Positions 8,006 through 18,897 of a stretch of DNA of 64,000 bases are shown here, piece after piece. The position numbers and the translations under genes are program-made. Below the pieces are notes generated by a model. That model saw only the letters and a list, made by a program, of their open reading frames with translations, was not told where the DNA came from and did no database searches. Where the stretch lies: assembly GCA_963802205.1 (NCBI GenBank), contig CAWDHW010000031.1:1-64000 (forward strand), written 5' to 3'. Origin of the DNA: DYRB01 sp963802205 (GTDB lineage Bacteria; Pseudomonadota; Gammaproteobacteria; Chromatiales; Chromatiaceae). Position 1 is the stretch's first letter; every line of letters begins with the position of its first letter.

Positions 8006-8587
8006 TCAGGTGGCGACGAACTCCACCTTGTCGTAGACCTCCGCCAGGGCCAGGGTGCAGCCCACGCTGGTCAGGGGGACGCTGTCGGTCAGCGCGGTGA
8101 AGTCTGTCAGGACCCAGCGGCCGTCGTCACCGCGGGTATAGAGTTCCACCTGAACCTGATGTTGGGAGACCAGCAGGTATTCCCGCAGGCTGGGGATCTG
8201 GCGATAGAGGGCGAACTTCCCGCCGCGGTCATAGGCCTCGGTGGAGTTGGAAAGGACCTCGACGATCAGGCTCGGGTTGAGGAGTACGTCACGGCGGCCG
8301 TCCTGGAACTCGTGCTCGGCACAGAAGGCGACTAGGTCCGGATAGGTCCCCGCATCGGATGCGCGGACGCGCACCTTCATGTCGTTGGCGTAGACCTGGC
8401 AGGGGCGGCCCTTCATCTGCGTCCAAAGTTGGCCGCTGATATTTCTCACGATGCCGTTATGCGCCGCGCTCGCCCCGGTCATGGCGAACACCTCGCCGCC
8501 GATATACTCGCTGCGGCCCTCCAAGGCCGCGCGCTCGCCTTCCAGCCAGTCGTCGAAGCTCAGGTGGGGTTTGGGTTGCAGTGACAT
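8006..8587 (-). CDS. Uma2 family endonuclease (DUF820)
   Basis: 193 residues with the Uma2/DUF820 restriction-endonuclease-like fold. The family pattern is visible: LSFDDWLEGER, RSEYIGGEVFAMTGAS, the PDLVAFCAEHE strand with its catalytic-type Asp, and PSLIVEVLSNSTEAYDRGGKF with E-V and the downstream lysine. These proteins are abundant in cyanobacteria and purple sulfur bacteria and are often near mobile DNA; the biological role is uncertain. Likely operon with the 120-residue gene downstream. Confidence 0.88.
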   Translation of the reverse strand: MSLQPKPHLSFDDWLEGERAALEGRSEYIGGEVFAMTGASAAHNGIVRNISGQLWTQMKGRPCQVYANDMKVRVRASDAGTYPDLVAFCAEHEFQDGRRDVLLNPSLIVEVLSNSTEAYDRGGKFALYRQIPSLREYLLVSQHQVQVELYTRGDDGRWVLTDFTALTDSVPLTSVGCTLALAEVYDKVEFVAT

Positions 8588-9021
8588 GGGGGATGACTCC
8601 GGCGTCGGGGATGGGGCGATTATAGCCTCGGACCACCTTAATCCCCCGCGTGACTTCCGGGCGCCACTTGCGATGCGGGCGCGCTAGTCGCCGGCGCGAT
8701 CAGTCTCCTCGGCGGAGCGGTCCATGGCGAGCACGATGCCCTGGTCCGTGGAGCCTCATAGGCGTTGGGCATAGACAGACTGTACTCGGCCTTGAGGTGG
8801 TGCCAGCGGCGCTCTGCCCTGCCAAGCAGCGAGCCGCCTCCCGCTGGCTCCCAATGTACAATGCCGCGCCTGACCGGTCTTCCCCGGACGAATGGCGGAC
8901 CCGCTGTCCGTGCTAAGATCGGACGGTCAGGCAAGGGGCTTGACCTGGGTGCCTCTGCGTGGCCGCATATTTATCATTCGCATCACGACGGGCGTGAGAC
9001 CACAAGGGCTGTGCTCTGTAG
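8588..9021. other. Intergenic stretch, possible gene remnant
   Basis: No intact gene. On the minus strand, around 8690-8815, the translation reads WHHLKAEYSLSMPNAYE in one frame and STDQGIVLAMDRSAEETDRAGD-stop in a neighbouring frame, which looks like the C-terminal end of a decayed gene. I could not assign it. Confidence 0.3.
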
Positions 9022-10448
9022 ATGGACGAGACTTCGGTTGCGCTCTGTATTGACCTGGACGGCACCTTGGTGCGCAGCGACCTGCTCGTCGAGTCGGCTT
9101 TGGTGGCCATCAAGACCCAGCCGCTCGCGGCGGCGGGTGCCTTCCTTAGGGCTGACGCGCGGTCGGGCGCACCTGAAACAGCGCCTGGCCGATCTGGCGA
9201 AGCTGCGCGTCGATCTCTTGCCCTACAATCCGGCCGTGGTCGCGCTGGCCGCGACGGCCAGAGAGGCCGGCCGGCTGGTCGTGCTGGCCACTGCGTCGAA
9301 TCAGAAGTTCGCCGAGCAGGTTGCGCAACACCTGGGTTGCTTCGACAAGGTACACGCCAGCGACGACCAGACCAATCTCTCCGCGTGGGTCAAGGCGGAG
9401 CGCCTGGTTCAGTCCTATGGTCCGGGCGGATACGACTATGTCGGCGACTCAACCAAGGACCTGGCGGTCTGGCAGCATGCGCGACGCGCCATCGTGGTCG
9501 ATCCCCAACCGGGCGTGCTTGCCGGACTGCGTCGGTTCGGCATCGCCCATGAGGTCTTGAAGCTCGCCCGGCAGGGGGTTGTCTTACGTCTTTCGGGCCT
9601 TGCGCCCGCACCAGTGGCTGAAGAACACCCTGGTTTTTGTTCCCCTGTTGGCCGCCCACCTGTACCTGGACCCGCAAGCGCTGCTCGGTGCTGTCGCGGC
9701 CTTCGTTGCCTTCAGCCTGATGGCATCGGCCGGCTACTTGGTCAACGACCTGCTCGATCTCGAAGCGGATCGCCAACATCCCCGCAAGCGGCAGCGCCCC
9801 TTCGCCTGCGGCGCCTTGCCGGTGACCTGGGGTCTCACGCTGATCCCGTTGCTTGCCGGGGCCGCGGCCGTGATCGGGGCTCTCCTGTCCACGTTGTTCC
9901 TCGGGGTGCTTGTGGCCTACCTCGGCGCGACCCTGACCTACTCGCTGCATCTGAAGCGCCGGACGACCCTGGATGTCCTGACCCTGGCGGGTCTCTATAC
10001 CCTGCGGGTCATTGGCGGCGCTGCGGCGATCGGGGTGCCGCCGTCGTTCTGGCTGCTCGCCTTCTCGATGTTCCTGTTCTTGTCCCTCGCCTATCTCAAG
10101 CGCTATGCGGAGATCGAGGCCCTACGGCGCGCGGGGGGCGACCGGGCCTCCGGGCGGGGTTACGGCGTCAACGATTTGGAGTTGGTGCGCGGGCTGGGCA
10201 TACCCGCGGGTTATGGTGCTGTCCTGGTGCTGGCCCTCTACATCAATAGCCCCGAGGTACGCGTCCTGTATCGCTATCCAGAGTTGATCTGGCTGGTATG
10301 TCCGATGCTACTTTTTTGGATCGCGCGAGCCTGGTCAGTAGCACATCGTGGCGTGATGCATGACGACCCGCTGATCTTCTCCATCGAAGACCGGGGCAGT
10401 CAGTTGATACTCCTCTTCTGCGGACTGATTCTTTGGTTTGCCGTCTAG
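9022..10448 (+). CDS. HAD phosphatase-UbiA prenyltransferase fusion (two frameshifts)
   Basis: The N-terminal part is a HAD domain (CIDLDGTLVRSDLL motif I, VVLATASNQKFAEQVA motif II, YVGDSTKDLAVW motif IV). The C-terminal ~290 residues are a UbiA-type membrane prenyltransferase (HQWLKNTLVF, NDLLDLEADRQHPRK). This fusion matches enzymes that transfer phosphoribose to polyprenyl phosphate, as in the Mycobacterium Rv3806c step of decaprenyl-phospho-arabinose synthesis; the HAD part may remove the 5-phosphate (inference). The frame changes near 9150 and again at a GGGGG run near 9572; removing one base at each restores a single frame. It heads a gene string with DprE1- and DprE2-like genes. Confidence 0.78.
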
Positions 10449-10465
10449 CCAGCATGGGGAATTAA

Positions 10466-11776
10466 GTGCCCTACCAGTCCTGGGGTCGTTATCCTTCCGC
10501 GTTGCCCGTAGGCATTCTGCAGGCGCGCTTTCGTGACCAGCCGCTGCCGAAGGTCCAGGGCTCGATGCTCCCGTTCGGCAACGGCCGCAGTTATGGTGAC
10601 AGTTGCTTAAACCATAACGGCTACCTGCTGGCAACCCGCGGGCTGGATCGTTTCCTGGCCTTCGACCCTCAGAGCGGACTGATCCGCTGCGAGGCGGGGG
10701 TGATGCTGAGTGAGATCCTGTCACTCACGGTCGGGTACGGATGGTTCTTGCCGGTGACGCCTGGCACCCGGCTTATCACCGTCGGCGGGGCCATCGCCAA
10801 CGATGTGCACGGCAAGAACCACCATGTGGCCGGCACCTTCGGCCACCAGGTGACCTGCCTGGAGTTGGTTCGTAGCTCCGGCGAGCGCGTCGTCTGCGGC
10901 CCGACCGAGCGTGCAGACCTGTTCGCGGCCACCGTCGGGGGCTTGGGCCTCACCGGTCTGATCACCTGGGCCGAGTTTCGGCTCAAACGCGTCGCCAATC
11001 CCTACGTCCAGGTGGAGCGGGTGCGCTTCGACCATCTGGACGGCTTCTTTGACCTCGCTCTCAGTGAGGATCAGGCGTGCGAATACACGGTGGCCTGGAT
11101 CGACTGCCTGGCCTCCGGGAGGCGCCTTGGCCGCGGTATTTATATGGCGGGCAACCACGCGACACCAACCTGCGACGGTGCGCCCCGTGCACCTGGCCGG
11201 GGCCTCCCGGTCCCCATGGACCCGCCGATATCGCTGATCGCCATGCCGACTCTTAAGGTATTCAACGAATTCTTCTACCGCAAGCAGTTGCGGCGTGTGC
11301 AGTCCGGGGTCGAGCACTATGCGCCCTTCTTTTACCCCCTGGATGGCATCGATCATTGGAACCGCATCTATGGCCCTAAGGGCTTCCTCCAGTACCAATC
11401 CGTGGTACCCATGTCGGTCGGCCGGGAGGTCACCCGCGAGATGCTCCAGTGCATTGCACGCTCCGGTCAGGGGTCCTTCCTCAGCGTACTCAAGGTCTTT
11501 GGTGACAAGCCGCCGGCCGGTCTCCTGTCGTTCCCCCGGCCGGGGGTGACCCTGGCGCTCGATTTCCCTTTCAAGGGCCAGGATACTCTGCGTCTGTTTG
11601 AAACGCTGGACTCCCTGGTCGCGCAGGCCGGCGGAGCCATCTATCCCGCAAAGGATGCTCGAATGTCCCCACAGTTGTTCGCGTCCGGTTACCCCAGAGT
11701 CGAGGAGTTCCGACGCTACCTGGACCCGGCCTTTTCATCGAACTTCTGGCGGCGGGTCACGGGTGAGTCGGTATGA
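10466..11776 (+). CDS. DprE1-like FAD-dependent oxidase
   Basis: 436 residues, GTG start, the only undamaged gene in its cluster. The FAD-binding PCMH-type domain is marked by PFGNGRSYGDSCLNH near residue 35, the TPGTRLITVGGAIANDVHGKNHH segment and GGLGLTGLI. The C-terminal half resembles the substrate domain of decaprenylphosphoryl-ribose 2'-oxidase. In the known pathway this enzyme oxidises polyprenyl-phospho-ribose to the 2-keto form, which a DprE2-type reductase converts to arabinose. It overlaps the next gene by 4 bases (ATGA at 11773). Confidence 0.85.
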   Translation: MPYQSWGRYPSALPVGILQARFRDQPLPKVQGSMLPFGNGRSYGDSCLNHNGYLLATRGLDRFLAFDPQSGLIRCEAGVMLSEILSLTVGYGWFLPVTPGTRLITVGGAIANDVHGKNHHVAGTFGHQVTCLELVRSSGERVVCGPTERADLFAATVGGLGLTGLITWAEFRLKRVANPYVQVERVRFDHLDGFFDLALSEDQACEYTVAWIDCLASGRRLGRGIYMAGNHATPTCDGAPRAPGRGLPVPMDPPISLIAMPTLKVFNEFFYRKQLRRVQSGVEHYAPFFYPLDGIDHWNRIYGPKGFLQYQSVVPMSVGREVTREMLQCIARSGQGSFLSVLKVFGDKPPAGLLSFPRPGVTLALDFPFKGQDTLRLFETLDSLVAQAGGAIYPAKDARMSPQLFASGYPRVEEFRRYLDPAFSSNFWRRVTGESV

Positions 11777-12516
11777 GCAAGCGAATACTGATCGTCGGCG
11801 CCACCTCTGCCATTGCCGAGGCGGTCGCCCGGCGCTATGCAGCGGAGGGGGCGTCCCTGTTCCTTGCCGCGCGCAATACCGACCGGGCAGCGGCCATCGC
11901 CGATGACCTGAAGGGTGCGCGGGGCGGCGGCGGTTTGGGTGGAGGGTTACGATGCGACGGCGCCCGAAGGGGCAGAGCGCCTGGTCACGGCCGCTTGGGA
12001 CGCCCTCAGTGGCATCGATGTGGCCCTGATTGCCCATGGATCCCTTCCGGACCAACAGGCATGTGCCGCCTCTGTGGCCCTGACCCGACGGGAGTTTGAG
12101 GTCAATGCCTTGAGCGTCATCGACCTGCTTACCCTGCTGGCCAATCGTATGGAATCCGCGCAGGCCGGTACCCTGGCCGTGATCGGCTCGGTGGCTGGCG
12201 ACCGTGGGCGCCAGAGCAACTACGTCTATGGGGCGGCCAAGGGGTGCATCGACATTTTCCTACAGGGCTTGGCCCACCGTCTGGCGCCGACGGGGGTGCG
12301 GGTGCTGATCATCAAGCCAGGATTCGTCGATACCCCCATGACTGCCGCCTTCCCCAAGGGCCCCCTGTGGGCCAGTCCGGCAGGTCGTGGCGCGGAGTAT
12401 CCACCGCGCCATCGGGCGCGGTACGGCACGTTCTCTACACCCCCTGGTTCTGGCGCTGGATCATGCTGTTGATTCGCCTGGTGCCAACGGCGGTCTTCCA
12501 TCGCACTCGGCTGTGA
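11773..12516 (+). pseudogene. DprE2-like short-chain dehydrogenase, frameshifted
   Basis: Translation gives an SDR with RILIVGATSAIAEAVARRYA (Gly-rich NAD(P) motif), a NALSVIDLL segment, GSVAGDRGRQSNYVYGAAKG (catalytic S, Y and K) and a hydrophobic C-terminus PWFWRWIMLLIRLVP that could anchor it to the membrane. The frame shifts near 11925, near 12385 and near 12425. The partner role, reducing the keto intermediate of the DprE1 step to polyprenyl-phospho-arabinose, is inferred from the pairing and from known DprE1-DprE2 biology. Confidence 0.72.
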
Positions 12517-13499
12517 CCGATGAAACTATGATTGGCAAGAACGACAAGATCGTCTTGGCAGGGGCTGCTGGCCTGGTAGGTCAGAACCTCGCCATCCTGT
12601 TACGCGAGCAGGGTACACCAACCTGGTCGGCATCGACAAACAGCCGTTCAACACTCCGATCTTACGCGAGTTAAACCCGGACATGACTGTGATCGAGGCC
12701 GACTTGACCGATCCGGAGACTGGACCGAGGCGCTGCGCGGTGCCCGCGTCCTGGTCATGCTTCAGGCCCAGATCGGCGGCGAGGTCTATGAGGAATTCGA
12801 TCGCCAACAACCTCACATCCACCGAGAACTCGATTGCCGCGTGTCGCGACCCATGGGGTGGAGTACATCGTCCATATCAGCTCCTCAGTCGTGAACTCCC
12901 AGGTGGTAGACTTCTATGCCGAGACCAAGAAGGCCCAGGAGCGGCTGGTGTTGGAGAGCGGCATGCCCCTGGTGGTGCTGCGTCCCGACCCTGATGTTTG
13001 GCTGGTTCGACCGCAAGCACCTGGGCTGGCTGTCGCGCTTCATGGACAGCGCATGCCGATCTTCCCCATCCCGGGTCTCGGCACGCTATCCGCGCCAGCC
13101 ACTCTACAGCAGAGGACTTCCGTCGAACCGATCGCCGCGCTGTCCGGAGCGGCGAACCGGCGACGATTACAACATCAGCGGCATGGAAGAGGTGGATTAC
13201 ATCGATATCATCCGCACCGATCAAGGCCACCATCGGCAGCCGCACGCTGGATCGTGCGCATCCCCGTATCGGTTCTTCTGGTTCCTGTTGCGGCCTATGC
13301 AATATTCGACCGGAACCCACCTTTCACCATCAAGCAGCTCAAGGCCCTGGTGACCCCGGACCGTTTCGCAGGTGATCGACCATGGATCAGGTCTTCGGGG
13401 TCACGTCGCACGCCATTCCGCGAGGCGATCCAGGAGACCTTCACTAGACCCGCGCTACTGCGAACATCACCTTGCAGTTCTGAGCGGCTCCCCGTATGA
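12513..13499 (+). pseudogene. NAD-dependent epimerase/dehydratase, multiply frameshifted
   Basis: Pieces in different frames assemble into one extended SDR: IVLAGAAGLVGQNLAILL (nucleotide-binding loop), LVGIDKQPFNTPILRELNPD, MTVIEADLTDP, YIVHISSSVV followed by FYAETKKAQERLV (Y-x-x-x-K), and a tail VTPDRF...YCEHHLAVLSGSP. At least six changes of frame are needed. The start could be the GTG at 12513 overlapping the previous stop or the ATG at 12528. It belongs to the same overlapping gene string, so a sugar-nucleotide or lipid-linked sugar substrate is likely but unproven. Confidence 0.62.
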
Positions 13500-14801
13500 A
13501 GCGCGTCGCCGTCATCGGCGCCGGAGCCATGGGGCTCGCCACCGCCTATCACTTGCAGCAGCAAGGCCATCAGGTGACCGTATTCGAGGCGGACTCAGCG
13601 CCCGGGGTATGGCCGCTGCACTTCGACTTCGATGGTTTGAGTATCGAGCGCTTCTACCACTTCGTCTGCAAGGCTGACCGGCCGCTGTTTGCAGCTCCTG
13701 GACCGAACTGGGGCTGGCGGATGCCGTGCAATGGCGCGATACCTCCATGGGGTTCTATTTCAACGGTGCGCTCTACCCTTGGGGTGACCCGGTTGCCTTG
13801 CTGCGTTTTCCCGGGGCTCGGACTGCTCGCGAAGACTACGCTATGGGATCCACGCCTTGATCTCGACGAAGCGGTCAGAGTGGCCCACGCTCGACACCTT
13901 GCGCGCCGACCAGTGGTTGCGTAGCTGGTTGGGTGAAGGACGCCTACCGGGGTGTGCTGGGAGAAGTTGTTCCAGTTTAAGTTTTTTGAGTTTCAGGAGC
14001 GGATCTCCGCCGCCTGGATCTGGACGCGGATCAAACGGATCGGTACCTCCAGGCGCAGCCTGTTTCAGGAACAACTCGGCTATATCCAGGGCGGGCTCGG
14101 AGACCCTGATCAAGCGTCTGGTGGAGCGCATCGAGGGGAAGGGCGGTACGATCCGGCTGAGCACCCCCGTGGAGCGCATCGCCATTGTCGACGGTGCCGT
14201 CACTGGCGTGGTGACTCTGCGACGGCCATCACCCCTTCGACACCAGCCGTGATCTCCACCGTGGCGATCCTACGCCGACGGATGCTCATCCGACCTGCCC
14301 GCCGACTCGGTCGTCCTGCTACCATGCCTGCTGCCCAACATCGGCGTCGTCTGTGTGGTACACAAGCTTAGCAAGTCCGTCACCAAGCACTTCTGGCTCA
14401 ACATCAACGACCCTCTGTTTCGAAATCCTGGATCGTACGAGTTCTCGAACCTGCGCCCCACCGGTGATGATCGATGTGGTCTACGTGCCCTACTACATGC
14501 CCCAGACCCATCTCGAAGTTTCGCCCGGAGCGACATCAGTTCTCTGGAACGAGCCTGATGTTAGACTTCGAACTGCTGAAAACCTGACCTGACCGCAGAT
14601 GACTTTATTCCGCCCCGCGTCGGACGCCTGCGCTATGCACAACCGGTATGCAGCCCTGGGTTTCTCGATGCACTCCGACCGTTGCCCCTGGGATCTCCTG
14701 GGCTGCAGGTGGCTGACACCTCGACTACTACCCGGAGGACCGTCGGCATTTCAGAAGGCGTGCGGTTGGCCCGGGCGATGGCCAAGGTCGTCAATGACTG
14801 A
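13496..14801 (+). pseudogene. FAD-dependent oxidoreductase (amine-oxidase-like), multiply frameshifted
   Basis: Starts MKRVAVIGAGAMGLATAYHL, a textbook FAD/NAD dinucleotide-binding loop, and continues in shifting frames through FDFDGLSIERFYHFVCKAD, FQFKFFEFQERISAAWIWTR, LGYIQGG, LIKRLVERIEGKGGTIRLSTPVERI and ends VRLARAMAKVVND. Frame changes occur every 50-150 bases, yet conserved blocks between them are intact. ATGA overlap with the previous gene indicates that the string was an operon. Substrate unknown; related proteins occur in polysaccharide clusters next to polyprenyl-phospho-sugar genes. Confidence 0.62.
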
Positions 14802-15251
14802 GCGGGGGCGGGCTGGCGGCAGCGGCGCAGCCTCTGCAATTGCTGTTTACTCGCCAGCTTTCTGCTCTTCATCCTCGCGGGCGGAGCAGCGGCGGCGATC
14901 CATCGGTCGAGTCGCATCTGGTTCAATCGATATGACATTTCCGCATTGCCCGCAGTGTTTGCTTATGTGATCGGGATTGCGTCTGCATACGTACTCAACA
15001 AGCGGTTCGTCTTTACTCAATCTGGGCGCGACATGAGGAGCGAGGTTCGCCTGGTCGCGTTCTTCAACGTTGCCGCCTTCCCGTCTGGTTCGGTGGGCCT
15101 CGGTGCTCCTTGCCGAGCAGGTGATGCCACGCCTGGGCCTCCTTGGCATTCGCGCGAGATCGCCCATGCCATTGCGATCTCTCTGCCTTTGGTATTGAAT
15201 TTTTACCTCCACAAGTTCATCACTTTTAGAGAAAGTGGGGCGGATTCCTGA
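14794..15251 (+). pseudogene. GtrA-family membrane protein, frameshifted
   Basis: Recognisable GtrA/flippase-like domain: FAYVIGIASAYVLNKRFVFTQSG and AHAIAISLPLVLNFYLHKFITFRES are the classic paired helix-plus-aromatic motifs. The N-terminal quarter and the stretch 15085-15150 are out of frame. GtrA proteins are thought to move polyprenyl-phosphate-linked sugars across the inner membrane, a fitting role beside the UbiA/DprE genes. Its stop overlaps the next start by one base (15251). Confidence 0.6.
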
Positions 15252-15931
15252 TGTCTCAAGATCTCGACGTGCTCTACCAGACGCGCTTCGACGGCGAGGA
15301 CGTAAAGAAGAAGGCGCGGAGGCATTTGAAAAGGTTCTCGTCTGCATACTTTCAGCAATTCTGTGCGCTCCGTGCAAGACACGGTGCTCTATCTCGGCCT
15401 GCGGAACAGGGGGATTCGATAAGGATATACATGCAGCAGCTGCATCGGTGTGGATCTGCGGAACGGAATCCGAAGCGGCGATCGACCCTGACGCGGCGCT
15501 TTCTTGAGGAAGACATTCGCTGACGGATCTGAGTGCCCTTGATGACGCTAGCGTCGACTGTGTCTTCAACCTCGAACTTCTCGCGAGCATCTGCTCAACG
15601 AAGGACGACATGCTGAAGGTGTCTTTCCGGTGTTTGCCGAGTACTTCGTCCGAGCGGTCGATTCCTCATTACGGGTCGAATATTCGCTACGTCCGAGGAG
15701 CTTATCGGCGATTTTTCGACCATCACCTGCCGCTGACCGCAGCGCAGCGTCGCGGAGGCACTGCTTCTGAGCGGCTTCCGCATCGAGCGCGTCATTGATC
15801 GCTTCTTACTGTTTTCAACAAAGTCACGTTCGCCCCAAGTGCCTGGTGAGCAGCCCTTGATCTGAAAGCGCCTGATTGTCTTGCTAATCCTCGGTCAGCA
15901 GTTTTTCGTGGTCGGGCGCCGGGGCGAGTGA
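15251..15931 (+). pseudogene. Class I SAM methyltransferase, multiply frameshifted
   Basis: Fragments read MSQDLDVLYQTRFDGEDVKKK, a degraded GCGTGGF nucleotide-binding loop, DLSALDDASVDCVF (typical post-I/II segment), GPNIRYVRGAY, DFFDHHLPLT and LLLSGFRIERVIDRFL. Together they fit a small SAM-dependent methyltransferase with at least five frame changes. Likely a tailoring enzyme of the same glycan cluster; target unknown. Confidence 0.52.
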
Positions 15932-17871
15932 TCCGCGTGGCGATAGAAGACTCATTGGTGGAGATGCAGAGGATGTGTTCGTCAGATCTGGATCGATCCT
16001 GCTCCTTCAGTCCCGACGCCCATATCCAGCGGGCGATCATACCAATGGGGCAAAGGTGTAATGGTCGGTATCTGTATGGACCAAAATGGAAACCACCTAT
16101 AACATTGACGCCAATCGTCGATCGCTGTTCATTTTTCCAGATTCGATTGCTGCTGGCTACGAAGTAACGACCCCGAACAGCCGATGAACCCCGATACCGT
16201 TCGCCTATGGAGCTGCACCGCGTCCCGTGCGGGAATCTGTACGCGATACTCGATACTTGGCGTACTTTCGCCTGGCTCTTCTGCACTTTGTTCTGCGAAC
16301 GTTAATATTTACGACGAGGGGATTATCGTGACGGGGTGCGCCGCGTATACGCAATGGCGAGATTCCCTCGCGCAGACTTCTGACACAAACTACGGACCAT
16401 GCCATGCTTTATCTACTGGCGGCCGCCCTCTGGCGCCTTCTGGGTCGCAACTTCTTCTGGTTGATCGCATCTACGACAGCCTTATCCGCTGAACGATCCC
16501 CTGTTCTTGTACGGTTGCTCGCGCGAATCAGTCGGTATTCCAAGATGCTCGCTGCTGCTGCTGCTCGGGTACTGGCAATTGGCTATCGTCGGCCTGAGTA
16601 TCGTGTACCGAGTTGCACCGCTCTGACCGCGGCAACTGCGCTCGCGCCATCGACATTGCTAACGCTGAACGCGATCTGTGCCGAGCAGGCTCGAGCGGGC
16701 TGCTGACCTGCTGATGGCAGCCTTCCTCGGCCTCGTTGCTGTTATTCCGCTGACGATCTGTCTGCTGATCGCATTGCCTGCTTTCTGGACTGACTCTCTT
16801 CTGGCAGCGCTGTTCCTGCAGCGTCGGGCTGGAATGATCACTCGATAAGCAGCGCTCTCGTAGGACGGTGCTCTTCGCGGTCCGCGGCGTGGCCGCAGTC
16901 TCTGTAATTCTGGGCACGCTCACCCTGTCAGGGTACTCTGCGCCCTGCATCGCGCGACTTGATCGTCTACTACGGCAGCAATTATGTTGCGACGCGGGCG
17001 TCTGCCTTTCCCCGGCATTGGGAACTGCTGCTTTACAATCCGTTGCATTCGTCGCCGTATACGCTCCGATCTTCGCTGTTGCTCTCGGCCTTTTGACACT
17101 AGGGCTGATCTGCTGTCTCGCATCGAAGATGGGTGATGTCGAACCGTTCCAGTGGACGCACGCTCATCGGCATCGATCGTACTCGTTTCCGAGAGTATCG
17201 CTTTTCTTCTCAGACGCCAAGGGTCTCATACGACATCGCCCCCACACACGCCCATCTCCTCGCTTCCGTCGGTGGCGTTAGGAATGTTGTGTGTTGCCAG
17301 CCTGGGGAGCTTTTCACGAAGGTATCCACAAAAAGGATTGGGTCTAGAATCGAGAGCGTGCTTTCTGGGTTCATGCTGGTGAAGCGCTGTCCTTCGACTT
17401 GCTTACACTGTCAATGCCGATTGTCATGGGAGCGAGTCGATTCCAAGTTGACAACCGTGCGATGGCCTCATTTACCTGCGCTGATGGTTTCCGGAGTCTG
17501 CCGACGACCGTACGTCAGGCGGCCGAAGTACGTCATCACGCACTCGCCCGCGATTGCCCGCATCCTGTCAGCGACCGGCCGCCATGATAAGATATTTGTA
17601 AATGACGTCGCCTTCTATTTTATCGTGAACAGACTTCCAGGGTACCCGCTGGCATCACTACGATCCGGGGTGCAGACCTCGGCGGAGGTGCAGCAAGAAT
17701 GATCGCGACCTGGAGACAATCGCGTGGATCTTGTCACTGCGCGACGACAGCTGGGATGACCACATTGAAGGCAAGAGCGATGAAAGCAATGGGGTGCTGC
17801 TGTTCGATAACTACCTGAGTAGATATTTCCAGCCGGTCGCCTCGTTCGGGAAGCTGGAAATCTATCGTTGA
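15928..17871 (+). pseudogene. Polytopic membrane glycosyltransferase, heavily disrupted
   Basis: No long frame survives. Hydrophobic stretches (for example LLLLLGYWQLAIVGLSIVYRV near 16560 and FLGLVAVIPLTICLLIALP near 16730) indicate several membrane helices. The last ~250 bases read in near-continuous pieces as VFYFIVNRLPGYRWHHYDPGV, TSAEVQQEMIADLE, then SNGVLLFDNYLSRYFQPVA and FGKLEIYR-stop. That is the soluble C-terminal segment of RgtA/ArnT-like GT-C glycosyltransferases that use polyprenyl-phosphate sugar donors. GC content is lower here and the disruption density is the highest of the window. Assignment rests mainly on the C-terminus. Confidence 0.42.
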
Positions 17872-18080
17872 ATTGTGCCGTAGGCGATCTGGCCCGTGCG
17901 GACTCTTCGTTCGCGCGGTTAGTTTGTGGTGAATAAGGCGCGTGGCACAGTGTTTCGGCATTATGGAAGGCGGTTTCAAGTTTGAATCGATCCATAAGGA
18001 GTTACGTATATTGTCACCGGAATTGGCGTTCAAAACTCGCCCTAGCTCGATACTGGCTCGATGGCCAGCACGCAGACCTG

Positions 18081-18537
18081 GGATGGAAGGTCTCGTTTTG
18101 GGGGAAATTCCGAAGTGCGCGATCAGGGCGTGCCAGGTGTCGGGGGCGAGCGTGTAGCGCACCAGTCGCCAGACGTGCAGGGGACGGCGGCACGGTGGGC
18201 TGGTTTCCTGGACAGAGCCTGGGACAGGCTCGACCAGTCCGCGTCCTTGCAGTCCATCAGGACCCGGGTCTCCCGGGCGCGAAGCTGGGGATTTCCGCCG
18301 GGCTGGCGCGACGTTGGATCAGCCAGAACCCGCCGGTCGCGGTCAGGTCCCGCAAGGGCGGGATGGGCGATGACACGGTGACCAAAGCGACATTGGCCAC
18401 CGCCGCTACCCAGACCTAGGTTCTGACCGGGCTCAGGACAGCGGCGAGCAAGGGGGCGTCATACAGAGGAGGTAGACGACGGGCCAGTTGGCCAGACGCG
18501 CTCAGGCTGAAGATCCAGGCGAAGAAGCTCAGGGGAA
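18081..18537 (-). pseudogene. Partial duplicate of the GT39 gene 3' end
   Basis: This stretch repeats the 3' end and immediate downstream sequence of the intact GT39 gene (19349-20050). The shared segment begins with GGAAGGTCTCGTTTTGGGG, continues through the stop region and the TTTCCTGGACAGAGCCTGGGACA block, lacks about 250 internal bases after roughly 18365, then resumes to about 18537. It carries many substitutions and has no reading frame of its own. It is in the same orientation as the intact gene, so the two form a direct repeat around the toxin-antitoxin genes. Confidence 0.72.
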
Positions 18538-18541
18538 GGCT

Positions 18542-18897
18542 TCAGGCGACCGAGCGGGCACTGCGTCGAACGGCGGTGGTGTTGCGCCGAGGCGCTTGCT
18601 CCACACCAAGATGCTTGATGACCACCGGCGGGCGGTTCGGAAACTGGGCCACAAGATCAAGCTTGCCGCCCATGCTCTCCACGTAGTGCCGCAGCGTCGA
18701 CAGCAACATGTCGCTGCGATTTTCCAGCCGCGAGATGGTGTCTTGCCCGACGCCGAGCGCCGCGGCAACTCCTCTTGCGTCTGCTTTGCAGCCTTGCGCA
18801 GATCCTTGAGCGTCGCCAGTTCCATGGCACGCTCCTCGACCCGCTGCCGGCGCGGTGTCGGCAGCGCGGCCATGACGTCATCGAGTTTTCTTGCCAT
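18542..18897 (-). pseudogene. XRE-family antitoxin, single-base frameshift
   Basis: Starts MARKLDDVMAALPTPRRQRVEERA and continues ELATLKDLRKAAKQTQEEL in frame. After a change of frame near 18764-18767 it reads AAALGVGQDTISRLENRSD, an XRE helix-turn-helix, then LLSTLRHYVESMGGKLDLV and a tail of Arg/Thr-rich residues to the stop at 18542. One missing base in the CGCGGCAA stretch explains it. It overlaps the toxin gene by 20 bases. As written, the DNA-binding domain would not be made, leaving the toxin without an intact partner; a sequencing error is the simpler explanation. Confidence 0.72.
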
